The notes beneath the pieces are model-generated. The model worked only from the letters and a program-made list of their open reading frames with translations, searched no databases and was not told where the DNA came from. Both the position numbers and the translations under genes were made by a program. Shown here one piece after another: positions 53,307 to 60,528 of a stretch of 64,000 nucleotides of DNA. Numbering within the stretch: the first letter of the stretch is position 1; each line of letters opens with the position of its first letter. Source of the DNA: JBBTTE01 sp038064395 (lineage in GTDB: Bacteria; Patescibacteriota; Saccharimonadia; Saccharimonadales; UBA4665); assembly GCA_038064395.1 (NCBI GenBank), contig JBBTTE010000003.1, forward strand, positions 482,000 through 545,999. The letters are read 5' to 3'.

Positions 53307-53423
53307 ATGAAAGTGCGTGCCAGTGTCAAGAAAATTAGTCCAGATGATAAGATCGTCCGCCGCAAGGGACGTCTTTATGTTATCAACAAGTTCAAGCCTA
53401 AGCACAAGCAGAGACAGGGTTAG
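53307..53423 (+). CDS. rpmJ: 50S ribosomal protein L36, zinc-free form
   Basis: A 38-residue L36: it starts MKVRASVKKISPDDK and ends KFKPKHKQRQG. In most bacteria L36 holds zinc through three Cys and one His. Here those Cys positions are Ser (KIS), Asp (PDD) and Asn (VIN); the His is kept. This is therefore a C-minus L36. An AAAGGATG segment precedes the ATG, and rpsM starts 6 nt after the stop. Confidence 0.95.
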   Translation: MKVRASVKKISPDDKIVRRKGRLYVINKFKPKHKQRQG

Positions 53424-53429
53424 TTAAAT

Positions 53430-53819
53430 ATGGCAGCAAGAATCTCAGGTGTTACTATTCCAGCTGAAAAGCAAGTTTGGGTTGCCTTAACTTACGTATT
53501 TGGCATTGGCCCAACAACTTCTGACGCTATTATCAAGAAAGCCAATGTTGAGCGCACTACTCGAGTTAAGAACCTAACTGATGCCGAAATCGCTCGTATC
53601 CAAGACGTCATTAATGCTGATCACCTAGTAGAAGGTGAATTACAGCGTATGGTTAGCGGCAACATCAAGCGCCTCAAGGACATAAAGTCCTACCGTGGCA
53701 TGCGACACGCTGCCGGTTTGCCGTCTCGTGGTCAACGCACCAAGACTAACGCTCGAACTCGCCGTGGCAAGAAGATAACTGTCGGTGGTACGGCTAAGAA
53801 GGTGGCAAGCAAGACTTAA
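53430..53819 (+). CDS. rpsM: 30S ribosomal protein S13
   Basis: Head protein contacting P-site tRNA; 129 residues. ARISGVTIPAEKQVWVALTY, FGIGPTTSDAI and the C-terminal GLPSRGQRTKTNARTRRGK match the family. First gene of the alpha-operon cluster after rpmJ. Confidence 0.97.
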   Translation: MAARISGVTIPAEKQVWVALTYVFGIGPTTSDAIIKKANVERTTRVKNLTDAEIARIQDVINADHLVEGELQRMVSGNIKRLKDIKSYRGMRHAAGLPSRGQRTKTNARTRRGKKITVGGTAKKVASKT

Positions 53820-53821
53820 TT

Positions 53822-54325
53822 ATGGCTGAATCAACTACAACCACACCCGCACCTACCAAAGACGAAGCTGTTAAGCCAGCTGAAGTCGAAGCAACAAGTG
53901 CAACTACTGATACAGCAGTTGCCGAGACAACTGCCGCTCCTAAGACGACAACCAAGCGCAAGAAGAACAAGCGTTCTGTCCCTAGCGGTCAAGTTCACGT
54001 CCTGGCGACTTTCAATAACACTATAGTTACCTTCACAGACTCTAGCGGCAACGTTCTTACTACTTGCAGCGCAGGTGCTTGTGGCTTCCGTGGCTCCAAG
54101 AAGGGTACGGCTTACGCTGCTCAAGTTGCTGCTGAACGCGCAGCACAGGCTGCTAAGCAACAATATGGCTTCAGCAAAGCTGACGTGTTTATCAAAGGTA
54201 TTGGTCTAGGCCGAGACGCTGCGGTTCGCGTTATGGCAGGTACTGATATCGCCGTCGAAAGTATTACAGATGTTACAGGTATCCCGCACGGTGGTGTGCG
54301 TCCTAAGAAAGCACGAAGGATTTAA
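53822..54325 (+). CDS. rpsK: 30S ribosomal protein S11
   Basis: Platform protein, 167 residues. The core starts near residue 45 (SGQVHVLATFNNTIVTFTD) with GFRGSKKGTAYAAQVAAE and GIPHGGVRPKKARRI at the end. The first roughly 45 residues are an unusual Thr/Ala/Lys/Glu-rich extension. Confidence 0.96.
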   Translation: MAESTTTTPAPTKDEAVKPAEVEATSATTDTAVAETTAAPKTTTKRKKNKRSVPSGQVHVLATFNNTIVTFTDSSGNVLTTCSAGACGFRGSKKGTAYAAQVAAERAAQAAKQQYGFSKADVFIKGIGLGRDAAVRVMAGTDIAVESITDVTGIPHGGVRPKKARRI

Positions 54326-54327
54326 TC

Positions 54328-54951
54328 ATGGCACGTGACCGAGGTTCAATAGTTAAGATGTCTCGCCGTGAAGGTTACGCCCTTCACCCTAAGGCTCACA
54401 AAGCACTAGTTAAGCGCACCAGCAAGCCAGGTCAAGGCCCTCAGAGTCGTGGTCCTCGTGGTGGCAAAGCTAGTCAGTACTCCCTGCAGCTTCGTGAGAA
54501 ACAGAAGGTTAAGCGCCTGTATGGTCTGCTTGAGAAGCAGTTTAGTAACTTGATGAAAGAAGCTAGCCGTCGTCAGGGTCAATCAGGCCAGGTTCTACTT
54601 CAGTTCCTAGAGCTACGTGCCGATAACGCTATTTATCGAGCTGGATTTGCACCAAGTCGTCGTGCTGCTCGTCAGCTTATGACCCACGGTCACTTCATGC
54701 TTAATGACGTTCGTGTCGACATTCCATCTATCCGACTTAAGGCGGGTGATACATTGACCGTTCGACCTAAGTCCTCTAAAACCGAATATTTTAAGCAACT
54801 TGATGACATCAGCCCTGTCCCTAGCGAAATCCCAGGCTGGTTAAAAGTTGACCGCAAAAAAGTCACAGTTTCGATCACCAGTTCACCGTCACGAGAGGAC
54901 GCTGAGCCCGATATTAATGAGCAGTTAATTGTTGAGTATTACTCACGCTAA
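54328..54951 (+). CDS. rpsD: 30S ribosomal protein S4, zinc-free type
   Basis: Primary 16S rRNA binder and an assembly initiator; 207 residues. The N-terminal Cys cluster of zinc-binding S4 is absent (RGSIVKMSRREGYAL instead). The S4 domain RADNAIYRAGFAPSRRAARQ and HGHFMLNDVRVDIPS is intact. Confidence 0.97.
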   Translation: MARDRGSIVKMSRREGYALHPKAHKALVKRTSKPGQGPQSRGPRGGKASQYSLQLREKQKVKRLYGLLEKQFSNLMKEASRRQGQSGQVLLQFLELRADNAIYRAGFAPSRRAARQLMTHGHFMLNDVRVDIPSIRLKAGDTLTVRPKSSKTEYFKQLDDISPVPSEIPGWLKVDRKKVTVSITSSPSREDAEPDINEQLIVEYYSR

Positions 54952-54965
54952 AGTAGGAGCAAACC

Positions 54966-55919
54966 ATGTCAAATATTATTCACACCCCAGGCCTAGTCAA
55001 AGTCGACGACCACAGCGATACCAGCGCTTCCTTTGCGATTGAGCCACTACACAATGGCTATGGCATGACCCTAGGGAACAGCCTGCGCCGCGTACTGCTT
55101 AGCAGTATTTCTGGTGCTGCTGTAACAGCCTTTAAGATCGAGAACGTAACTCACGAGTTCACGGGTGTTGCTGGCGTCAAAGAAGACATTGTTGATATCA
55201 TGTTGAACCTCAAAGGCGTCCGTTTCCGAGTTTATGGCAACGAGCCTCAGACATTACGTATCGTTAAGTCTGGCAAGGGTGCTGTCACAGCCAAGGATAT
55301 TCAAGTCAACGCTGACGTTGAAATCGTCAACCCTGACCACGTAATTGCTACTATCGACGAAGCCAAGGCTAAGCTAACTGTTGACCTAGTTGTCGAAGTC
55401 GGCCGCGGCTACCGCACCATCGAAGAAGGCGCTGCCAAGAAGGCTAGCGACATGATCGCTATCGACGCTATCTTTAGTCCAGTTCTTCGAGTTCGTTATA
55501 AGGTTGAGAACACTCGTGTAGGCCAGGCAACTGACCTTGATCGTTTGCTTCTAACTGTCGACACGGATGGTTCAATTACGCCTCAAGACGCCTTTGAAGA
55601 AGCTTCAGCTATTCTTGTTAATCAGTACACAGCCCTAGCTGGTAAGACTCGAGTTGTAGTTACTGAGACTCCTGCCGAAACATCTGACCAAGAAGGTGAG
55701 TTTGGTGGCGACATGCTAGGCGAAGAGACAACTGCTCTTAGCACGTCAATCGAAGACCTTAACCTATCAGCTCGCACTACTAACGCGCTAATTAACAACG
55801 ACATTCACACTATCCGCGATCTTTTCGCACTTAATGACGCTGAACTACGTGACCTCAAAGGTTTCGGCAGCAAAGCTCTTGATGAAGTCAAAGAGAAGCT
55901 AGCGGAGTTGGAGCTCTAG
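54966..55919 (+). CDS. rpoA: RNA polymerase alpha subunit
   Basis: 317 residues: the N-terminal dimerisation domain (GYGMTLGNSLRRVLLSSISG), then a linker and the C-terminal domain (IEDLNLSARTTNALINNDIH, DLKGFGSKALDEVKEKL), which contacts promoter UP elements and regulators. The stop abuts the ATG of rplQ. AGGAG is upstream. Confidence 0.98.
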   Translation: MSNIIHTPGLVKVDDHSDTSASFAIEPLHNGYGMTLGNSLRRVLLSSISGAAVTAFKIENVTHEFTGVAGVKEDIVDIMLNLKGVRFRVYGNEPQTLRIVKSGKGAVTAKDIQVNADVEIVNPDHVIATIDEAKAKLTVDLVVEVGRGYRTIEEGAAKKASDMIAIDAIFSPVLRVRYKVENTRVGQATDLDRLLLTVDTDGSITPQDAFEEASAILVNQYTALAGKTRVVVTETPAETSDQEGEFGGDMLGEETTALSTSIEDLNLSARTTNALINNDIHTIRDLFALNDAELRDLKGFGSKALDEVKEKLAELEL

Positions 55920-56429
55920 ATGCATCGCCACGGATATCAAGGTCGTAAACTAAACCGCGAGCGCGATCAGCGCCGTGCTTTGATCAAGGGTCTAGCCGAC
56001 TCTTTGGTTAAGTACGAGTCTATCGAGACGACCTTGCCCAAGGCCAAAGAAGTAGTTCCATACCTAGAGAAGCTAATTACCAAGGCTAAGAAGGGCGACC
56101 TTCACAATCGTCGTCAGGTACTTAGCGGTCTCCAGACAGTCGCTAGCGCTCATAAGCTAGTCGACGAAATTGCACCTAAGCTATCTGGTCGTGTCAGCGG
56201 CCACCTTCGCATCGTTAAGACAACTACTCGTCGTGGTGATAATGCTCAACTGGCTCGTGTTAGCTTTGTTGACGATCTTAAGTCTGCACCTGTCGCTAAG
56301 GCCGCTACCCCTAAGCCAGCTGCAACTAAGCCTGCGACTACTGCCAAACCTGCCGCAGCCAAAGCTAAACCAGCAGCCACCAAGAAACCTGCAGCTAAGA
56401 AGCCTGCCGCCAAGAAAGAGGCCAAATAA
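55920..56429 (+). CDS. rplQ: 50S ribosomal protein L17
   Basis: 169 residues. MHRHGYQGRKLNRERDQRRA, ESIETTLPKAKEVVPYLEK and KTTTRRGDNAQLARVSFVD are typical. The last roughly 50 residues are an Ala/Lys/Pro repeat tail (TKPAATKPA type), like histone H1 tails, that ordinary L17 lacks. It overlaps rplM by 1 nt. Confidence 0.95.
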   Translation: MHRHGYQGRKLNRERDQRRALIKGLADSLVKYESIETTLPKAKEVVPYLEKLITKAKKGDLHNRRQVLSGLQTVASAHKLVDEIAPKLSGRVSGHLRIVKTTTRRGDNAQLARVSFVDDLKSAPVAKAATPKPAATKPATTAKPAAAKAKPAATKKPAAKKPAAKKEAK

Positions 56430-56869
56430 TGAAAACTTACAGTGCCAAGCCAACCGACGTAGAACGTCAATGGTACATAATTGACGCCAGTGAAGCGCCT
56501 CTAGGTCGCATTGCTACTCGCGTCGCTACTCTGCTTACTGGTAAGGGCAAGACTCAGTTCACCAAGCACATCGACTGTGGTGATTTCGTAATCATCATCA
56601 ACGCCGACAAGCTAGTTGTCACCGGTGACAAGATGGACAAGAAGATTTACTACAAGCACAGCGGCTTCCCAGGTGGCCTTAAGGAGACTAGTCTCCGTGA
56701 GAAGCAGGCTCAAGACCCAACCTTCGCTATTACCAAGGCAGTCCGTGGTATGCTTCCAGTCAACCGCCTGCGTGATGGTCGTTTACTACGACTTAAGGTC
56801 TATGCTGGCGAAGAGCACAACCACGCACCGCAGAAACCAACGCTTATCTCAATAAAGGATGTTAAATAA
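56429..56869 (+). CDS. rplM: 50S ribosomal protein L13
   Basis: Early large-subunit assembly protein, 146 residues. RQWYIIDASEAPLGRIATRV, GDFVIIINADKLVVTGDK and YYKHSGFPGGLKE match. The TAA overlaps the ATG of rpsI. Confidence 0.97.
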   Translation: MKTYSAKPTDVERQWYIIDASEAPLGRIATRVATLLTGKGKTQFTKHIDCGDFVIIINADKLVVTGDKMDKKIYYKHSGFPGGLKETSLREKQAQDPTFAITKAVRGMLPVNRLRDGRLLRLKVYAGEEHNHAPQKPTLISIKDVK

Positions 56870-57267
56870 TGGCCAAAGACAGCTACTTCTACGCAATCGG
56901 TCGCCGCAAGAGCGCCACTGCTCGTGTTCGCCTACAAGGTGGCAAGGGTGCAATAACTGTTAATGGCAAGCCAGCTGAAGAATACTTCGCAGGCAGTAAG
57001 TACCAGCTAGCCAAGTTGCAGCAACCATTTACTGTACTTGAGAACGTTAACAAGTTTGACGTTAGTGTTGTCGTATCAGGTGGTGGTCACGACGGTCAAG
57101 CCGAAGCAATTCGTCTTGGTATCGCCAAAGCCTTCGTTATCATGACTCCCGACCTTAAGAGTACTCTTAAGCGAGCTGATCTACTAAGCCGTGACTCCAG
57201 AGAGAAAGAACGCAAAAAGTTCGGTCTTAAGGGTGCTCGCAAGCAACGTCAGTTCACCAAGCGTTAG
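56869..57267 (+). CDS. rpsI: 30S ribosomal protein S9
   Basis: 132 residues. AIGRRKSATARVRL, VSGGGHDGQAEAIRLGIAKA and the C-terminal RKQRQFTKR, which reaches P-site tRNA, are present. It is the last gene of the ribosomal superoperon; a strong promoter begins 3 nt after its stop. Confidence 0.98.
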   Translation: MAKDSYFYAIGRRKSATARVRLQGGKGAITVNGKPAEEYFAGSKYQLAKLQQPFTVLENVNKFDVSVVVSGGGHDGQAEAIRLGIAKAFVIMTPDLKSTLKRADLLSRDSREKERKKFGLKGARKQRQFTKR

Positions 57268-57269
57268 TC

Positions 57270-57297
57270 TTGACAAACACAGGGTAGCAGATATAAT
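57270..57297 (+). promoter_or_regulatory. Consensus promoter of the pheA leader
   Basis: TTGACA (57270-57275), 16 nt, TATAAT (57292-57297): both hexamers are perfect, the only such case I found in the window. Seven nt later comes the ATG of a 20-codon ORF, so its transcript starts at or next to the start codon. Confidence 0.9.
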
Positions 57298-57304
57298 AAT
57301 CATC

Positions 57305-57367
57305 ATGAAAACTATTGTCAGCCAACTTTCGTTTACCAAGCCTAGGAGCATTCCAGGGCAGATTTAA
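57305..57367 (+). CDS. Leaderless leader peptide of pheA (20 aa)
   Basis: A 20-residue ORF starting MKTIVSQLSF and ending in TAA (57365-57367). Its single Phe codon UUU (57332-57334) lies 5 nt before RNA segment 1 of the following attenuator. A ribosome stalled there would mask segment 1 (57340-57347). There is no room for a ribosome binding site, so it must be read as a leaderless mRNA. The role as leader peptide is inferred from position, promoter, terminator and downstream gene. Confidence 0.75.
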   Translation: MKTIVSQLSFTKPRSIPGQI

Positions 57368-57416
57368 CTCGTCATCATACGAAACAAACGCCTAGGGATG
57401 CACCTAGGCGTTTTTT
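57340..57416 (+). promoter_or_regulatory. Attenuator of pheA
   Basis: Four segments. Segment 1 (57340-57347) pairs with segment 2 (57352-57359): GCCT, A-A mismatch, GGA with TCC and GGGC. Segment 3 contains GCCTAGG (57390-57396), identical to the start of segment 1, so it can pair with segment 2 instead. Segment 3 extended (AACGCCTAGG, 57387-57396) also pairs perfectly over 10 bp with segment 4 (57403-57412), followed by T residues: an intrinsic terminator. The 2:3 helix contains one mismatch and a G-U pair and is the weakest part. Confidence 0.72.
57387..57416 (+). terminator. Intrinsic terminator ahead of pheA
   Basis: AACGCCTAGG, 6-nt loop, CCTAGGCGTT, then a T-run (57411-57416 is all T). 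It ends 39 nt before the pheA start and also closes the ribosomal superoperon. Confidence 0.93.
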
Positions 57417-57455
57417 ATTACAACGAACTAACCTACCCATAACGAAAGTAAACCA

Positions 57456-58145
57456 ATGAACACAGTAACTAACCGTACAAGAACATCGTACGAACAACAG
57501 CTAGCAGCAGCTAGTGCTGAGCTGCCAGACATGGACAGCTATAATCTAATATCGCTAGGACCAGCCGGCTCCAACTGTCACATCGTGGCTCGAGATCTAG
57601 CAGTATTACTGGGGCGTGATAGAGGAGAAGAGCCGACTGTTACGCTTTGCCGAGATTTCCCTGGAATATTAAGTACCTCGGAAGGCATCGACAATGGCGT
57701 GAGCATAGTCCCGCTAGTTAACACTGTCGGTGGAAATGTTCGCCACAGACCCGATCAACTGCCCACCAACAAACAAGTCATCAGCGAGAAGAACGGTGTA
57801 ATCGTAGCTAATATTGAGCTGCCTATCGAACATTGTCTTATCGGGGCAGAATCTCTAGACCTAGGCGACATCGAAGGCTGGTCAGTGCACTCTCATCCCC
57901 AAGCACTGAGGCAATGTGACGGGTTAATTGACGAACTGGGCTTAGATCCTATCGAAGCACCTAGCACGTCCTCTGCAGTCCAGGCGTTAACTGCGTCCCA
58001 GCTAGGGAGCAAGGCTCTCGCAATTGCACCAGCTCTAGCTAGTGAACTCTACGGAGCTTCTGTCATAGCTAGCGACATAGGCAATACCGCTGCAGCACAC
58101 AACCTTACAACCATGGCTGTTGTCGTAAGAGGTGGCAATATTTGA
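57456..58145 (+). CDS. pheA: Prephenate dehydratase-like protein, no ACT domain
   Basis: Converts prephenate to phenylpyruvate, the precursor of Phe. Family traits are LGPAGSNCHIVARDLA at the N-terminus, VHSHPQALRQC, APSTSSAVQAL and ALAIAPALASELYGASVIA. The catalytic TRF triplet reads TTM (AAHNLTTM): the essential Thr is kept, while Arg and Phe are not. The usual ENS motif is also altered. At 229 residues it stops at the end of the catalytic domain, so the Phe-binding ACT domain is missing and control would rest on the upstream attenuator. Divergent; activity is likely but unproven. Confidence 0.75.
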   Translation: MNTVTNRTRTSYEQQLAAASAELPDMDSYNLISLGPAGSNCHIVARDLAVLLGRDRGEEPTVTLCRDFPGILSTSEGIDNGVSIVPLVNTVGGNVRHRPDQLPTNKQVISEKNGVIVANIELPIEHCLIGAESLDLGDIEGWSVHSHPQALRQCDGLIDELGLDPIEAPSTSSAVQALTASQLGSKALAIAPALASELYGASVIASDIGNTAAAHNLTTMAVVVRGGNI

Positions 58146-58170
58146 CACCTATTGACAAAGGGTGTATATT
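58142..58170 (+). promoter_or_regulatory. Promoter of the trp leader
   Basis: TTGACA (58142-58147), a 17-nt spacer and TATATT (58165-58170). The -35 box overlaps the pheA stop codon. The ATG of a 25-codon ORF follows exactly 7 nt after the -10 box. Confidence 0.87.
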
Positions 58171-58177
58171 AACTCTT

Positions 58178-58255
58178 ATGTCAAGACAAGCGATAACAGG
58201 ACAAAACTGGCAGACCGACACTTTAAGTGGCGGAATTCTTGCTGTATTTGAATAA
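58178..58255 (+). CDS. trpL: Leaderless Trp leader peptide (25 aa)
   Basis: A 25-residue ORF starting MSRQAITGQNWQ, with a TAA stop at 58253-58255. The single Trp codon UGG (58208-58210) lies 4 nt before RNA segment 1. The gene sits between a strong promoter and an intrinsic terminator ahead of trpEG-trpS, the position of trpL in enteric bacteria. It has no ribosome binding site and must be translated as a leaderless mRNA. Only one Trp codon is present, where E. coli has two. Confidence 0.82.
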   Translation: MSRQAITGQNWQTDTLSGGILAVFE

Positions 58256-58299
58256 ATCTCAATCGCAACTAGCAATAACCGCCACAGAGGCGGTTTTTT
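58215..58299 (+). promoter_or_regulatory. Attenuator of trpEG-trpS
   Basis: Segment 1 CCGACACT (58215-58222) pairs with segment 2 AGTGGCGG (58226-58233): 7 of 8 pairs around a 3-nt loop. Segment 2 GTGGCGG (58227-58233) pairs perfectly over 7 bp with segment 3 CCGCCAC (58279-58285). Segment 3 AACCGCC (58277-58283) pairs with segment 4 GGCGGTT (58289-58295), followed by T residues. A ribosome stalled at UGG covers segment 1, frees segment 2 and so prevents the terminator. Confidence 0.85.
58277..58299 (+). terminator. Intrinsic terminator ahead of trpEG
   Basis: AACCGCC, 5-nt loop, GGCGGTT, then TTTT. It lies 25 nt before the trpEG start, within the same transcript as the Trp leader peptide. 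Confidence 0.92.
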
Positions 58300-58323
58300 A
58301 ATATTTGATAGTTTGATGGAGAA

Positions 58324-60528
58324 ATGATGATGAGAAGTAATATAGCAGGTGAGACCAGGCCAAATGCAGAGCACGATCTGCAAGTGTTTGGTATGGCCGA
58401 AGTTCAAGAGATGGTTGAGGCTGGTTATGGCGTAATTCCCTTGGTAGAAAAAATGGAACTCAACGAGCACGCCGGTGCATTGTATGAGCGATTACGTAAT
58501 GGTAGTCCGTCATTCCTAATGGAGTCGGCTGAGACTGATGAACGGCAAGGGCGGTATTCATTTATAGGGCTAGAGCCCGAGTCTATTATCAGACTTGAAG
58601 CTGACGGCATGATGGTCAATGGCGAGCGTCAAGAGTTCGATGATCCGTACGACTTTGTGGATGAAATGGTGACGGGACGCAAAGTCGCCCCAGTAGAAGG
58701 CCTACCGCCTTACTTCGGTGGTGCGGCTGGTCTGTTTGGCTATGACTTGGCCAGGTACCGCGAGCCAACTATTGGTGAACCTAATGTTGACCCTTTGGGG
58801 CTACCAGATATGGCGCTGATAGTGCCCAAGATAACTATCGCTCTCGACCACTACAAGCAGGAGCTCAGCATTATTAGTAATCTGACTATTGATTCTTACA
58901 CTGATCTCAATGCCGTAGCCGACAAGTATCAGGAATCTGTTGCTGCTATAGCTAGCATGAAACAGCGCATATTGGCGCCCGAAGTTAAGCCAAAGCCGAA
59001 GAAGGATTACGGTAATCTAAGCTTTAGTTCAAACATGTCAGAAGACGAGTTCAAGGCGACCGTCCTGTCTGGAATAGAGCATGCTGAAGCGGGCGATATC
59101 TTCCAAGTTGTGCCGAGCCAAAGGTTTAGCTCGGATAAGCCTGTAGATGGCAACTTTGCACACGAAGCCTTCAAGCGGTTGAAGCGGCTTAACCCTAGTC
59201 GACACGCCTTCTTGTATGACTTTGGCGACTTTCAGGTTGCTGGCTGCTCACCCGAAACGCTAGTTAAGGTGACCGATGGGCAAGTCGAGCATATGGCTAT
59301 AGCTGGTACACGTAAGCGCGGCAAAGACGTTGCTGAAGATCTTGAACTGGCCGATGACTTGTTGCACGACTCCAAGGAGACGGCCGAACATGCGATGCTA
59401 GTAGATCTTAGTCGTAACGACGTTAGTAAAGTTTGCGTGCCTGATTCGGTTTCTGTCCCCGAACATATGGTAGTCGAGAACTACTCGCACGTTATGCACC
59501 TGACCTCAACCGTTATTGGCGAATTAGCCAATGGCAAAACGGCTCTTGACGCCTTGGCTAGCATTGCCCCAGCAGGTACGTTGTCTGGTGCGCCTAAGAT
59601 CCGTGCCATGCAGATTATAGACGAAATGGAGCCAGTGAAGCGTGGATTCTATGGAGGAGCGGTTGGCTACATTAATCCAAGCGGCAATCTCGACTCATGC
59701 ATATTTATACGTTCATTGATTGTCGATAAGGAAGGTTACGTTCATGTCCAGTCTGGTGCTGGCGTGGTGGTAGATTCTGACCCGCAGAGCGAGCTAGAGG
59801 AAACCGTCATGAAGGCAGCAGCTCCAATTGCAGCCATAGAGGCAGTTGGCACGCCAGCCTATAAGCCGCAAAGCCTAGCAGAGGAGCTAAGCGTTAATAG
59901 ACGACGATTCAGCGGATTGATTAGACCTAACCTCAAACGCGCCTTACTAATAGATAATTACGATTCATACGTGCATAACGTGGCTCGCTACTTATCAATG
60001 TCGGGGCTAGGTGTGTCGGTAGAGATTGTTAGGAATGACATTAGCGCCAAAGAAATGATTGATTATAAGCCAGATCTTGTAATTGTATCTCCTGGACCGG
60101 GTGAGCCCAAGGATGCTGGCTTGTCGATGAAGGCTATGACATACTTTCCCGAAAAGGGCGTGCCGACTCTAGGTATTTGCCTTGGTCACCAAGCCCTAGT
60201 TGCCGCTCTTGGTGGCGAGATTGTTAGACATAAGCCAATGCATGGCAAAGGCTCCAAGGTTGTTCACGATGAGAAGACAATATTTGCAGGTTTGCCCAAT
60301 CCGCTAGAGGCCATGCGTTATCATTCGCTGGTGGCAGAACCTGAGTCGCTACCATCGGTGCTCGACGTATCAGCTCACGTATATGAAGGTGGTGAGAATG
60401 TCATTATGGCAGTCAGACACTCTGTTTTGCCTGCTGAGGGCGTTCAGTTTCACCCTGAGTCAAGGTACACGCTTGGTGGTCAGAAGATCATAGACAACTT
60501 TGTAGGATATAATAGAGACATACTATGA
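58324..60528 (+). CDS. trpEG: Fused anthranilate synthase TrpE-TrpG
   Basis: Makes anthranilate from chorismate and glutamine, the first step of Trp synthesis. The N-terminal part is TrpE-like, with the feedback-site region SFLMESAETDERQGRYSFIG and the chorismate-binding signature GTLSGAPKIRAMQIIDE. From about residue 540 it continues as a class I glutamine amidotransferase (NYDSYVHNVARYL, nucleophile C619 in GICLGHQA, GVQFHPES). Three in-frame ATGs follow one another (58324, 58327, 58330); GGAG at 58318-58321 favours the second or third. It overlaps trpS (ATGA). No other trp gene is in the window. A PabB/PabA role is less likely given the Trp attenuator. Confidence 0.93.
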   Translation: MMMRSNIAGETRPNAEHDLQVFGMAEVQEMVEAGYGVIPLVEKMELNEHAGALYERLRNGSPSFLMESAETDERQGRYSFIGLEPESIIRLEADGMMVNGERQEFDDPYDFVDEMVTGRKVAPVEGLPPYFGGAAGLFGYDLARYREPTIGEPNVDPLGLPDMALIVPKITIALDHYKQELSIISNLTIDSYTDLNAVADKYQESVAAIASMKQRILAPEVKPKPKKDYGNLSFSSNMSEDEFKATVLSGIEHAEAGDIFQVVPSQRFSSDKPVDGNFAHEAFKRLKRLNPSRHAFLYDFGDFQVAGCSPETLVKVTDGQVEHMAIAGTRKRGKDVAEDLELADDLLHDSKETAEHAMLVDLSRNDVSKVCVPDSVSVPEHMVVENYSHVMHLTSTVIGELANGKTALDALASIAPAGTLSGAPKIRAMQIIDEMEPVKRGFYGGAVGYINPSGNLDSCIFIRSLIVDKEGYVHVQSGAGVVVDSDPQSELEETVMKAAAPIAAIEAVGTPAYKPQSLAEELSVNRRRFSGLIRPNLKRALLIDNYDSYVHNVARYLSMSGLGVSVEIVRNDISAKEMIDYKPDLVIVSPGPGEPKDAGLSMKAMTYFPEKGVPTLGICLGHQALVAALGGEIVRHKPMHGKGSKVVHDEKTIFAGLPNPLEAMRYHSLVAEPESLPSVLDVSAHVYEGGENVIMAVRHSVLPAEGVQFHPESRYTLGGQKIIDNFVGYNRDIL

